Source: Anaeramoeba flamelloides
Taxonomy: Eukaryota > Metamonada > Anaeramoebidae
Length of the DNA: 64,000 nucleotides
Direction of reading: 5' to 3'
Assembly (NCBI GenBank): GCA_027625915.1
Contig: JANTQA010000021.1
Location: forward strand, 2,542,001-2,606,000
The notes beneath the pieces were generated by a model that had not been told where the DNA came from, did no database searches, and worked only from the letters and a program-made list of their open reading frames with translations. Position numbers and translations under genes: made by a program. Shown here piece after piece: positions 44,166-57,448 of this stretch (its first letter is position 1; every line of letters starts with the position of its first letter).

Positions 44166-46584
44166 CTTTATAAAAATGAAAAAAAAAACATTCAAAAAAC
44201 CAAAAACTAAACGAACAGTTTGGGCTCTGTTTCAGTTTAACAAAAATATTTCTAACAAATATTTTACCAGATTTATTCTTGAATTAAAACAAAAGTCTTA
44301 AATTATCAATTATATTGCATCACAATAACTTAAAGAGATTTCTTTTTGCAAACCTGAATTAGAAACCAAGTAAAACAAGTAAACCAAATAAACTCATGTA
44401 ACCTACTACATCTGGAATTATAAATGGCAAAAATGTCCTTTATGTTTATGAGTGGAATATTAACATACAATACCTTTTGTTATTTCTTGATTAATTCTTG
44501 GGCAAAAAAAGAACTGATTTGTTATGTTTTTTTTTTCGTTTTTTTATTCTCGTTTGCAATTCATCATATTTTTAAAAACAATATTTTTTATAATTTTTTT
44601 TTTTTTGAGTAATAATTATTTTTATTTCAAAAATAAGAAAGATAAATCTTTAAAATTTATTCGAACTTTCTTTCATATCAATATAATATTACTTGAAAAA
44701 TTGTATTTATTTTTTATAGACATAATAAACCGAAAAAGATTTTAATATTTTGTTATTTTATATTTTTTTACTTGAATTTTTTTTCATAAATCTCTTTTTA
44801 TTTTTACTCTGGTTAGTGGATTTCAATAAGGTAGCTTTTATCTTAACACTTTTCATTTGTTGTTTCTGCTTAGTTGTTAAATTTTCTTTATCATTAATAG
44901 TAATAGAAAATTTTACACAATTATCAATTTTTTTTTTATTTAGAATATTGTAATATTTTTTTACATGCGCAAAAAATGATTTCTTAATATTTTAAGTTTT
45001 TTTACTAAATTTGTCATTTTTCCAAAAAATATAAAACTTTTCCTCTGCTCCCAGATGGAAGAGGTATTTTGACAACAAGCATGAGGTTTTAAAGAGTAAA
45101 AAATCCGATTTAATAATAGAATAAAATTTTTCAGAGTAGAAACAAAATTTCAAAAATAAAAAATATTTTTCAGAAATCAAAAAAAAAAAAACAACAAACT
45201 TTTTTATTTGTTCATTAAATTGTTTTTTTTGCTATTAAAAACTCATTTTTATTTAAAAGAACCCCCCCCCCACCGGGGGGAGTATAGGAAAAAGTTTTAT
45301 ATTTTTTGGAAAAATGACAAATTTAGTAAAAAAACATAAAATATTAAGACATCACTTTTTATCTATGTGTTATAGAATCCTAAGATTCAGTAACTTCAAT
45401 TCAAAATTTTTAACACACCAAAATTCAATTTTTGAAAAAAAAATCTTATTTAATCAATTCTCAAAAAAATACATACTTAGAACCATCATCTAATTGAAAT
45501 GTTATCAATTGTTAACAAATAACAACCCCCCCCCCCCAAAAAAAAAAAAATAAATAATTATCAAGACAAATAAATTATCAATGTGTTAAAATTTGTGGAG
45601 AGAGCAAAACAAAAAAAAATGTACATTTCTCAATTTATTGAAAGTCTATTACAATTATTGAGGATCAAATGGGTCTATACCAATCACAAATTTTATTTGG
45701 GTTCTTCTGTTTTGAAGAAACCGAACTTTAACTTAATATCAAATTTTGTAAAATATATTGATCAAACGAAACAATTTACCATAATTTAAAAAATAAAATA
45801 AAATAAAAAACTAAAAGATGAAAAAATGATTTTCTTCTTTTACTAAAAAATTAAAATAATTCCCCAATTTGAACAAAATTGTATTATTGTGAATCTTTGA
45901 ACAGTTTTAATGGTGTGGAAAATTTTTTATTTTGGTTTATATTCCATTTTGCACCTAAATAATCTTTTTTTGGTACAAGAAACATTAATAAAAACAAAAA
46001 ATGTCTCAAAAATCAAAATTAATTATCAAAATCATTGCTTTGAAATTTTTTTTTTTTGTTTTTGGTAAAAATAATTTATTTTAATCTTAGGATAAAAAGA
46101 TCTTAAAGAGCCTTAACAAAAGATAAAGTGATAGTATTTGTGGTATGTCTGAAGAATCCATTTAGAACTTCCAACGGTAATAAGCCACTTTTTAATTGTA
46201 TAAAAATATAAAAAATTGATATTTGAAAAAATTAATGAAAATAAAATCAAAAACTTTAAAAAACTGAGTAATGAATTGAGAGAAAAACCTTACTGCTTTT
46301 TTATCACGTAACTTTCTTTGAAAAAAAGCTACCAAGAAGATTTTTTACTTTAATAAATATTTCCATGTTAAAAGACATTTCAAATTCCCAATTTTTTTAT
46401 GATTACGGATATTTTTTAAGATCTTTATTTTCAACTTTGGCTTTCTTAAAAAAAAGGTATCAAAAAAAAAATGTAAAAGAAAACAAAAAGGATCAAAAAA
46501 AAAGACAAAGAAATCGAAAAAAAAAAAAAAGATAAGAAAAAAACAAACATTTAAAAAAAAAAATATATATAGATACAAAAATAT
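44166..46584. other. Convergent intergenic region before the importin gene
   Basis: No gene seen. Contains a foldback element (44981-45350), C/G homopolymer runs near 45262-45280 and 45527-45537, and a weak dispersed repeat (about 45630-45960). The apparent frames are poly(T)-driven. Confidence 0.65.
44981..45350. mobile_element. Foldback element with ~70 bp near-perfect inverted arms
   Basis: 'cttaatattttaagtttttt' with 'tactaaatttgtcatttttc' and 'aaaaatataaaacttttcc' at the left is mirrored at 45278-45350, differing at a few bases. A G/C run (ccccccccc-accggggg) sits at the inner edge of the right arm. The loop is about 225 bp and noncoding. Confidence 0.65.
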
Positions 46585-49500
46585 TTATAATTTTATTATT
46601 TGTTCGGCGATTTCTTGTGGCATTGAAGACAAGATTTCATTGAGTTGTTCAGATGAAAAATTTTGTTTAATATTTTTCATTAAATTTATAATATTTAATT
46701 TAAGATCTGATTTACAATTGGGTATTTGTATTGTTTGAATAAAGATAGATAATATTAAAGGAAGATTAGAATAATTTTGACCAAAAAATAACAATTCCTC
46801 ATTTTCAATAAATGAACAGAACAGTTGTGAAACGTGTTGCACTTCTAATTCATCAAAAGACAGAGGCAACAATTTCAACCAGATATTGAAATAATAGGAA
46901 AAGTCAACACTTGTCTTTTGGTAAAATAAAATACTACCGATTGAAGCGATTATTGTATCGTTTGCGCTCAATGATTCATCCGATTCCACGTCACTAAATC
47001 CTTTGAGAGATTTAATTAAGAGATCTAAACTTTCTGTAGCAAGAGAAGAAAAATGGATTTCACCGAATTTGGCACAGACGCCAATAATATAGGCAGCTAT
47101 TTTCCGTATGGAATGGTTTTGATGCAATATATATTTAAAAACAAAGTGGCTGATTTTTTCAAAATAATATTGAAACACTCCAATATTATTGGAGAATTCA
47201 ATTAAATCACCAAAAACACACAAGCTCATTTCATTGAACGAAACTGGATACCTTTCATCAATGATTTCGATATAGAAATCAAATAATTCCTTTTTAAAAA
47301 CAACAATCATATCATTTAAATGGTATTGAAATAAATATTTGAAAGTCTCAATTATTGAAAAGTTTAAATCAATTTCAGATTGGATCGCTTTTAACCTTTT
47401 GTTTTCTTTTTCATAATTGTATGTTTCTTTATCCTTTTCTGCATTTTCCAATTCATTTTTTCGTTGCAGACTTAATTTTAGCAAATTTGGTATTTCTTTG
47501 ATATAAATATTAACTATATTTGAATCAATAAAATTTTTGCAATATTTTAAAATTTGTCCCAAATGTTGGATTTTTGTAATTTTTACTGAGATTTTTTTTT
47601 CTTTGAGAATGGATTCTAATAATAACTTAAATGTAGTGTGAATGATTTCCCTTATTTCATTTTCATTTTCATTTTCAGTGTTGTTTTTATAGTTTAATAA
47701 TAAAGAATTTATTAATTGCGAACAGGACATTGCTGAATAATTTCGAATTTTTTTTTGGTGTTGGAAATTTAATAATGGCAAAACAATCTCTAAACAATCT
47801 TTGGAATACATTGAAAACTTGTCTTTTAAAATATGTGGAATTTGATAGATTAACGCTAAGGCATCAGCCTTTTCAATTAACAAAGATGTCTTAATAGCAA
47901 TTTTTTTTTGGCTATTTGTGTCAAGAATAATATTGTACTCTTCTAAATTGATTTTATTTTGTTCTTTGTTCAGATTACTTAATTCAATTGCTAAAGGATC
48001 TAATTCTAAAGATTCAATTATAAAAGGTAAAATATCTTCTAGGAACATGAGAAAAGAATCTTGCAAAATTTCACAAATTCTAAATAATGCAGTATAAATA
48101 TATGTTTTTTGTGATTCATCAATATTCTTTTTCCCTTCTTCTAAATAATTTATTAGAATTCCAATAATTTCAGTTGCATCTTTTTGGAAAATTTCCTTTT
48201 CTACACAAGATCCAATAACAGAAATACATTCTATAGATTTACTTCGTAAAAGTTGATATTTAGATTCTATATAATTTTTTTTTTTTTTTTTTTTTAAATT
48301 AAATGTATTAATTTGTTTTATTCATAATTTAAGCTTATAGTTTTGAGTGAAATTAATGTAAAAAAAAAATTAAAAAAAAAAAAAAAAACAAATGAATCTA
48401 AATTTACCTTTTGAAAATTTTAAAATTTTAAGTAAAAATACAATCAATTCAGAATAATATTTCTGAAATCCAGATTTAGTGGTTATTGCAATTGCCGTAA
48501 TTGCTGTTAGGGCTTCTTCTTGCAATTTTATATAGTCTGATTGAAGTAAATCGACAAGGTTGATCATTAGTTCTTCAACATATTGTTTTAATATTTCAGG
48601 TTCTGTATCTTCAGAAAAAATCACTATTGTTTCACACACCTTAATTTGAGTATAAATGTCGTTCTCTTGTATTAATTGTTTGAGGCCAGTGATAATTTCA
48701 TTATGAAAATGCTCCTGGATAATTGAAGGGAAAATATTTAATAATTTCAAAATTGTGTCACAACATTGATATCGAAGCCTTGAATGCGAATCTTCAAAAA
48801 ATGGTAAAACCATTTCAATGATATCAATAATTTTGTTTTCAAATATTTCCTTAGACCCCTCTGCAATTGAAGATATTACCCTCAATCCAGTAAACCTTTC
48901 TTCAAACCGATTCGATTTTAACAATTCTGGTATAATTTCAAAACATATTGGTAAAATTTTATCACCGCCAACAACAGTTGAGATTCTATCTAGCGAAAAA
49001 TCACCAGTTTCACAAATTGAAGAGAATGTTTCCGACTTTATATTATCGAAAATGAAAACAAAAAAAAAAATAAAAAAATAAAATAAATTAGAAATAAATA
49101 ACGAGAAATTTTTAAATGTTATTTTTTTTTTTATATATCAATTTTTTTTATTTGTTATTTTAAAAATTAAATTTTGGTATTATAAAACAATTGATCTTGT
49201 TTGATTCGGAAAATGTTTTTTTTTTCTTAAAATATTATTTATGTGAAACAAAGTATTTTAAGAAATTTATAATTTTTGGGTGTGTTTTTATTTTATTTTT
49301 TTATTTTGATCGAAGGAAATTAATTTTCTCTTATAGCTGTTAGGCTTTCCAGAAATTAAAAGAATAGAGTAAAACAATAGATTTTACTCCATTTTTTTGA
49401 ATTTTGGAAAAGCTAGGCACTCTACGGCACTTTCCATTAGGTTTTTATTAATTTAAGAAATAAACAGAAAATTTATTTAATTTTCGGTTTATTTCTTAAA

Positions 49501-52500
49501 TTAAAAAAAAAAAAACTTAGGCACTCTACGGCACTCGATGTCACTCGATGGCACTTTTCCTAATTTCTAAATTTTTGTTTAGAAATTTTAATAAAGAATC
49601 ATAATTTTCTTTTTCATTAACTAATGATAAGATAAATAATGAGTCTTTCTTTTGAATAATATCAAAGATATTATTTTTATTGTTTTTGTTAATTTGGATT
49701 CTTAGTTCTTTAATCCAAATTATTCGATTTTCTTCATAGAATGGACAATCTCATAAAAAAAATGAGATATATATCTTCATCTATTTCTAAGTTGAAATAT
49801 TTTTTGCACAAGCTATAACATTTTGTTTTTATTTTATTCTTATCTTAAACATAAGAATATCTATTTAGGTAATTTGTGAACTTTCTTAGTTTTAATATGG
49901 AAGTAGGACTCTTCCATTTTAAACTATTTTTTGTCGTGAGGTTTTCCAGATTTTCAAAGAATAGAGTAAAATCAAAGTTTTTTTTAATTTCTCGAATTAA
50001 TAAACCACTCCGTTAGCTTTCCAAGAATTCAAAATAATTGAGTAAAATCTTTGATTTTTCTCTATTCTTAAGGATTAAAACAAATAAAAAAAAATCGAAG
50101 ACACTTAACGGTACAACTGTTTATTTATATTGTTATACCTAATAATTTTTTAAATATTCCTGACTTTTCCATCCAGAACTATTGATTATTAGATTTTCTT
50201 TAAATTGATTTAGATTTTTATTAAATAATTTTATGTTATCTACTTCCTAGTTGATTCTCTCATTATCCTTTTTTGAAAATCCAAGATTTTTTTGAAATAT
50301 GTTTAAAGATAAGAATTTCAAATTTCTTTTTGAGCTTAAATCTTCTTTTTATGGATTGAAATTATGACTTGACCTATTTTTGCTTCAGTTTTATAAATTA
50401 TTCTAGAAGAACGTGGATTAATTTTTAAAAATTTTGTTACTTTTTTATTTATCCAAACACCTATCCAGTCAAAATCTTTTTTCGTTAAAAAAAAAGATGA
50501 CTATCCAATAAAATAATTGGCTAATACACATTGATTTAAATAATTTTAGCCTATTTACTCCATTGGCCAGTAATTTTTGTTGGTAAAAAAATTATTTTGA
50601 TTTTTTTAAAATTAAGTTTTACTTTTTTAAAGTTTTTTTGAAAATGATTCTCTTTTTCAAGCCAAATTCCTAAATATTTTATTTCCGTTAATGGATTTGA
50701 TTTGCCAGTTTTATCAATATTTGAATTCATTCCAAATTCTTGGATAATTTTATTAAAATATCAACTTTTTGTCAATTTCTGGAAATGGGACCTTCCATTA
50801 TTAAAATTAAGTCATCTGCAAACATTTGAACATGATGAACTAAATCTTTAATTTTTTTTTCAATTAAATAATGATTGATAAATCCAAACATTAAAGAAGA
50901 ATGAGGATCCCCTTGATAAACCCCCATTTCTTCAAAACACCTTATTCAATAAAATTTTTTAAACCAAATTTTGATTTTTTTCCTTTTTAATTTATTAATC
51001 TCAAGAGCATAGTGAAATAATATATGACTAATAGTATCAATTTTTTTTTATTAATATCAATTGTAACAATAAAAAATTCTTTATTTGAATTTTTGAAGTT
51101 TTTTGAGTTCAAATAGTAAATATAGAACAGCTATTATTGTATCTAATTTTTTTTTAAAACCCAAATTGAGAATCTCAATACTATATTCCATAGGGTCTTC
51201 TATTCCTTTATAAATGAGTTTTAGAAAAAAACCTAGCTAAAGTATAATTAACTGAAATTAATTTTTGGGAGTTTTGATCATAATATGTTAAAATCAGAAA
51301 TATTAAGTTCAAAAAAATATATTGAATCACTAAAAAAAAACTATTTCAGAAACAAATTAATCTTGACCAAATTCCCCATTTTTTATTTTGATTTGAAATT
51401 AAAATAGATGGCAAATTGAAGTATATTTTTTAAAATACGAGTATTTTTTTTCGAAAAACATGTTTAAATAGCCTCAAATGTTGATATTTGCTTAAATTTG
51501 TCAAGACACTTCATTTTATATAATTCGTTTTTAACCTACATCTAAAATAACTGAGATTTGTGAATCAAATGTAAACTGCAATCAAAAAATTTTCCAAAAG
51601 AAATTTTTATTCCAGGAATTGAACCTAAATAAGGAAGGTGTATAATGTGACCCTATTCACCTCCTTGAAAAAAATTTTGATTTTCGAGTATTTTTTGATA
51701 TATTTGTCTTTAATAAAATTTAACATTAATTTTAATTAAACTTTGCTTCTGTTAATGATTACAATCCCTGAAACTGGAAAAAATATTATCTTGTGTTGGG
51801 TGTAAGAGCATGTTATTTTGGTTCTTAGTTGTTCAATACTCGACTTCGTATGAAATTTAATAGTGGTTCAAAAATGGCAATTTTTTTTAATATATTTTAC
51901 ATTCCAACCTATTAGTCTTACACTCATCAATTTGGATTTTGGAAAACAATGAATAAATTTACAAAAAATGGTAATTTTGAAAACCTTGATGATCAACATT
52001 CATCATATCTTTTTAGAAAATATATTTCTGAATTCCTTTGAAATCTTGTGTCCTGGACTTAAATAACTGTCTTGTGTTAAAAATGTTGATTTTGAAACTC
52101 AAGTTTTATTAGAAAGATAGAGTACATCTCGGTCGATTTGGTTTAGTGTTGAAAAATTTGATTTTTAAAGAATAAATAAATAAAATAATTACTTCATCGT
52201 CCCAGTCTTCACTTTCTTCGTTTGGATCGACTTGTGAAATTAAATCAAAACAAATTTTGACGATTTCAATAAAGAAATTCTCATTTTCAAGCATGAGCCC
52301 AGTTGCAAATTCGATAGCTACAACTAAGAACTCTGTGGCGATGAATTGAATTTCCTCTGGTATTTGTACTTGGCTGATGCCTTTTTGGGCAACCTGAATA
52401 AAGAATAGAATAGTTTGTTCCCAGTGTGGCTTGAAGAACTTTGGTAAGAACACCATGGTGTCGATCATTTCACGCATACACATATGCGCGGATTCAAATT

Positions 52501-53182
52501 GGCTTTTTTCGAGGAAACAGACGATCAGCTGAAGCATTTTGGGGATCAATTCTGTTAAAGGGCGATAAAGGGTGTCGTTTTCATTGAGGGTCAACAAATA
52601 GTACGCGCACGCCTTTAAAGAATAGAGACCTAGCTGCGCAGAATTTGAGTTCAAAGAAGAGACAATGTACTGTATAATATCCTTCGAATACTTGGCCACC
52701 GACAAACTACACTTCAGGGACAGCTGCTGAATTAAATACATGAGCACCATTTTGTTCTCTTCTTTTCCGTTCAGAACGAGCTCTTTCAGAAAATCAAGAA
52801 ATTCAACCGACTGCTCAAGACCTTGCTTCGAGTAGAATGCGCAAATGATGTCACAAATCCTTTTTTTAAAATACAAAGACTCTTGCTTGAGGACATTTTC
52901 ATACAAGTATTCCTTGATTGTTTCGATTTCTTTCGGATCAATTAGCTCCACAATGCTTTTCGTGACAGACGTGCCACCAACAATTTGCCTTGCTAAAATT
53001 AAGGACAAGGAGATCACTTGCTCATTCTTGGACTCAAACATCGACAACAAATACCAAAAGCATTCAAGTGGTGATTCATTCAAAAAATTTTGATAGTTTT
53101 CCTCGGATTTGATTCGTAATTTGTTATCAGGTGACAGCAAGTCTAAAATTAAATTTTCGAATTCTTGTTGTTTTTCATTCAT
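46585..53182 (-). CDS. IPO5: Importin-5 / Kap121-type karyopherin beta, three exons
   Basis: Nuclear import receptor built of HEAT repeats that carries cargo such as ribosomal proteins and histones through the pore under RanGTP control. Exons (minus strand) 53182-52193, 49035-48408 and 48266-46585 encode 1099 residues, against about 1097 in human IPO5. Exon 1 holds N-terminal HEAT repeats and an acidic end (PNEESEDWDDE). Exon 2 starts at SETFSS and reads FSLDRISTVVGG (human SALDRMACGLGG) and RFTGLRVISSIAEGS. Exon 3 opens at ESKYQLLRSKSIECISVIGS (human LRLLRGKTIECISLIG) and ends with SNLPLILSIF and SSEQLNEILSSMP. Introns are 3157 bp (GTAATT...AAAG, phase 0, holding a LINE) and 141 bp (GTAAAT...ATAG, splitting a Glu codon G|AA). 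Exon 1 is richer in G/C and less A-biased than the rest. Confidence 0.93.
49335..49560. repeat. CTCTACGGCAC-type hairpin repeat, IPO5 intron 1
   Basis: Module 1 pairs 'ggctttccagaaattaaaag' with 'tttgaattttggaaaagc'. Module 2 pairs 'gaaataaacagaaaattt' with 'aattttcggtttatttc'. The edges read 'ggcactctacggcac', repeated near 49518, then 'tcgatgtcactcgatggcac'. It abuts the 3' end of the LINE. Confidence 0.65.
49560..51300 (-). mobile_element. LINE relic, copy 3, longer at its 5' side
   Basis: On the minus strand it contains an RT region with VTIDI-type motif A text (near 51040-51075), GVYQG (near 50915), [13 protein letters not shown] (near 50805-50845), and a 3' end like copy 1 ('ttagaaattagg'). 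It extends several hundred bases further 5' than copies 1 and 2. Frames are broken in many places. It lies in IPO5 intron 1 in the same sense as the gene and is interrupted at about 49930-50110 by a hairpin repeat. Confidence 0.75.
49930..50110. repeat. CTCTACGGCAC-type hairpin repeat inside LINE copy 3
   Basis: 'ggttttccagattttcaaag' and 'agctttccaagaattcaaaa' modules with 'aatagagtaaaatc'/'gattttt.tctattctt' cores, and the edge 'acacttaacggtac'. LINE homology flanks it on both sides. Confidence 0.55.
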
Positions 53183-54159
53183 TGTGTTTGTTTTTTGGAA
53201 GCAAATTCTTTATTTGGGTTGATTTTTTTTTAACTTTGTTTTGAAAGGGTTTTAATTAAACAGAAAGACTAAAAAATAAAAAAAAAAAATGAATCAATTT
53301 GATTATTGTTGGTTTAGAATTGTTAGTGAGATTCTGAAAGCTTACAGAGATACCAAATTCTGGGTTTAACAATTGATTTTTCTTATTTTTGAGAACCGTA
53401 GATCGTATTGTTTCAAATTACTTTTGTTTTTAAATATGCTATTGTAATAATCTTGAAAATAATTTTTTTGCAAATTTTTGCCTTTTTTCTTTTTTCTTTT
53501 TTAAGGGATTCACATAATTTTGGATTCAAAGAGAATTTAAATGAAGTGTAATTGAAAAGTAAACAATACAATTTTCTATCTTTCAAATTAAAGTAGTGAA
53601 AAAAATACCGGACAAGATTTTTAATTGTGAAATTTAGCTAAAAGAACATGTGATTGAAAATATTTAAGAAAAATCCCTTTTTTTAAGAATCAAACTTTGA
53701 AAATTATAGAGCTCAACTACTTATTAGAATAATGGTTAGTCACATTACATTTGTTCAAAACACATAATCAATCAACTCAAAAAACAAGAATAAAAATTAT
53801 CATTATCAAAATTTATATGAACTCAATAAAACTCAATTATTTTTCAAAAATCTGTTGATCTACTTTGGTTAAAAAACAATTACAAAAGAGTTTTCAAAAT
53901 ACACCCTATTTGAATGAACTTTCTGAGGTTTTATTAATCATTTCTTAAAAAATTTGGTTATTAATAAAAAGGATTTGATTTTAAATATTTGCAATTACAA
54001 AAGAATTTTACTAATATTGACAATTAAAAATCTTGTCATGAATTATTTTCAAGCACATGTATTTTTTTTAAATATTTTACTTTAAAAAATATAAGAAATA
54101 GTTCATAATAAAAATAATTTTAGATTTCTTAATTTTGTAGTTCAATATCAACTTTAATA

Positions 54160-54700
54160 ATTTTTTCGTAATTATTTCTTTTTTTAATTATCTTTTAGAA
54201 AACTTAAGATCGAAACCTTAATAATATTATTATAGTATTTCAAAAATAATCTTTAGAAATTTCAAAAGTAACTATTTTATTAATTGTTTAATTTCAAAGA
54301 TTAACTCAATAATATTCAACATAAAAATCCAAAATAGAATACTTTTGGTAAATTTATAGGTAGAAAATTGTAACATATTTATATTTCTAATATTTTCGAA
54401 ATAGTATGTCAAAAAAAAAGATTCCTTAATTAATGAATTTTTTAAATAAAAAAAAAGAATTTTTTAGTGATTAATCTACATTTCGCCACAAATTTAAGAA
54501 AGATATTTTGCAATTTTGGAGTTTACAATTTGATAATTCAAGCTTTAAATTTGACTCTAAATGTAGATTTTTTTATTAATTTTGCTGGAATTTTTACTAA
54601 TACAATGATCGATTTTTAATTGATGAAGTACATCGTATATTACAATAATGGTAATTGATTTTGAGAGAAATTCAAAACATGGCTAACTAATTTATTTCAC
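54160..54700. repeat. Dispersed repeat related to bases 1-480
   Basis: See the entry at 1-704: landmark blocks occur in the same order and orientation. Heavily diverged. Ends not defined. Confidence 0.45.
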
Positions 54701-54835
54701 CCCTAATAACAAAATATGCTATTTTTAGAGTAAAGGAAGGAGATTTAAACTATGGATATGTAAAAAAATGGGGGGAGTTAACATGTTTTTTGTTATCACC
54801 TTATTATTGTGATTCCTAATAGATGCATATGGAAG

Positions 54836-55035
54836 TACTGTCAGTTCTACTTTTAAGACAAAAACTTTCAACGAAATTTAAGGTAGAAAAAAATCTCAAA
54901 ACAGGTTATAAATTTCAAATTTTAGTAAAATATTTTGTGAAAAACAAATAAAAAACAATGTGTTTTTATTTGAGATTATTATTGTTTTTCCAATTTTTTT
55001 GAAAGTTTTTGTCTCTTAAAAGTGGAACTGACTCT
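54836..55035. mobile_element. MITE, CAGTCAGTTCCA family, copy 4
   Basis: 'actgtcagttctacttttaa' at the left and the inverse of 'ttaaaagtggaactgactct' at the right. Inner arms 'gacaaaaactttcaa' and 'gaaagtttttgtc' pair. About 200 bp. Confidence 0.7.
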
Positions 55036-57448
55036 ATTTATAACTTTTAAAGCCCTTTGAAAAAAATTTTCAAAGAAAATATAAAGTGGAATTATGAAAT
55101 TGGTATAAAAGTAATATAATGTAAGATATTTAATAATCTATCAAGAGATAATATTTAAATATATAGCTTTTTATTTAGTTTTGATTTTATTTTACTTTTT
55201 TGAACATTTTCAAAAAATTAGTTGAAATTAAGTAATTGGATTATTAATCATATAGAAAATTCTTCTTTTTTTAGTTTTATTTTCATAAATTCAAATATGA
55301 TGATGAATTATTTTTATAAAAATAAAAAAGTTTCCTTTCATTTTAAAAATAATTTAGTTGTTAATTGATTGTTTTATTTTTAGGATAGAACAACTCTTTA
55401 TTTCTATATTATTGTGAAATTTATAAATAATAAAATTAAAGTCAAGAAAATAAGAAAATTTTCGCATATTATTATTTTATTTGAACTGTCTTTATTTAAA
55501 GGGTTCATATTTTATTGAAGTAATCGAACAAATTCTAAGATTTTTTATATAGTATTCTTCAAAAATCAGATTTTGACTTGGAGATCAGATAATTTTTTTC
55601 GAATTTTATCAATTTTTTGTTTTTTTTTTTTTTTGGTTTTAATTCTTTACTATTTCTTTATTCCCTATTCTATATTCTTAAAAAAAAAAAAAAACAATAA
55701 GAAAAAATGTCTAAAAATCTAAATAAATATTTAGAAAATTATGAATATGTAATTTCTTTTAAAAACCTATACATAGACTCAATTCAAAATATTATTTTTG
55801 AAAATTTTACTTTTACAAAAAAATTGAGAAAATATTCACCATAGATCCCAATTAAAATGGTCCAAGAATTTTTTACAATTTTTTTTTTTTTCCAAAAATT
55901 TCTAGTTTGTTTAGATATTTCTTTAATGAATATCGACTATAATCTGAAGTTTTGATTTCTTTCTTTTTTCTAAACAAACTTAAGTTAATTCTTTGTTAAT
56001 ATAAAAAGGACAATTTTATTTTTTTCAAAATCGAAAATAACATAACTTTTTATGATTAATATTATAATTTTTACATCATAAAAAAAGTTTATTGGAATAA
56101 ATTTGGTGATTTTTTTTAGATAATATTTTTGTTTAAATAAAATCATTTTAGTATATCGATTGATAATTAATTATATTATTTCAATGGTACGTATTTTTAA
56201 CGATTGGACCTTTTAAATCATTTAAAAATTTTACTCAATCAATTATACAGTCTATCCAAGTCTACGATAAAATAAGAATAGAAAACTTAATTGTGTTTTA
56301 TTTAAAATATTATGGTGGCCTTGGAACGGCTGTATGTTTCTTTTAATTAGAAATGCGATTTTTTAAAATAAAATTCCTGAAAGAAAATTTGGTGTTTGAA
56401 TAATTATATCCTCAAAATTCAGCTCCAATTCTTTTATTCTAAAAATTTATTTAAATTTTTATAATGATTCCTGTGAAAATTACCAAAACGATTTATTTAA
56501 AAAAAATTAAAAAATTGAAAATTTTTTGAATTGATTTGTTTCATATATTGAAAAACAAGAAAACAACTTTTTTAGAAACTTTTAAAAATAAAAAATTTTA
56601 GCTTAATAGATCTAAATTTCATTAATAATTTTTTTAAAAAATTCTATCAAATATCCATTTATTTAAAACACATTTCTATCTATTTTATTTGCCGATGATT
56701 AGAATTGAAATATTAATTCTTAAAAATATTAACAATATAAATATTGAAAGAATTAAAAAAATATTATTTCCAACATGAAAATCAAAAAATGATTTCCACC
56801 ATTTTCAAGATTTGACTTAATTGTTAATAAAAATAATCTGTTACTTTTTTTCATTTTTGGTTGGAAATATGTTAATACTGGATATCAAAAAATAGACGAA
56901 AATTAATAAATAGACTTGATAATGATCACACATCACTTTAAATTAGGCATAAATCCCTTTTATAAAAAAATAATTTTTAAGATATCAATAAGAATTTTAT
57001 TTTATTTTTTATAAAAACTAGTCACAGTATATTATCAAAGATATTTTTTTTATTATCGCCCTGTTGTTTGTTTTTAATATTTCAAAAGTTAAATATCAGT
57101 ATAAAAAAATACCATCCAAAATAGATTTAAAGTCAATTTGATACACAATTACTACCATTTAAATAAAATTAAACATTCTTTCATCTTTCATTAAACACAT
57201 AAAATATATTAATATTTGTAAAACAAAATATTTACAAAGTTTATTTATAAAAAAGTTTCCAAAACTATTTTTTTAAAAAATTCCACGAACAAGTAGAGAA
57301 ACTTAAATATGGATAATTTTAATAATAAATTGGAAAAAAAAAATTTTTTTTTTCAATCACTTTTTTCAACTTGCTATACAATTATATTATTTTGATTTTA
57401 TGGAAATAATTGTCATGATATGCATAAAAATTAAAAAATAATATGAAA

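Larger units (their letters stand above)
53183..57448. other. Intergenic region between the importin and the phosphoesterase
   Basis: No recognised gene. Contains the second copy of the window-start repeat (about 54160-54700) and a MITE (54836-55035). A 45-codon frame at 55707-55844 after an A-rich leader (MSKNLNKYLENYEYVISF) could be an exon or chance. Nothing else is recognisable. Confidence 0.6.

Noticed and set aside
44424-44953. Membrane-protein-like frames near 44.4-44.9 kb
   Set aside because: The hydrophobicity comes from T-rich sequence; overlapping frames show the same effect with no motif.
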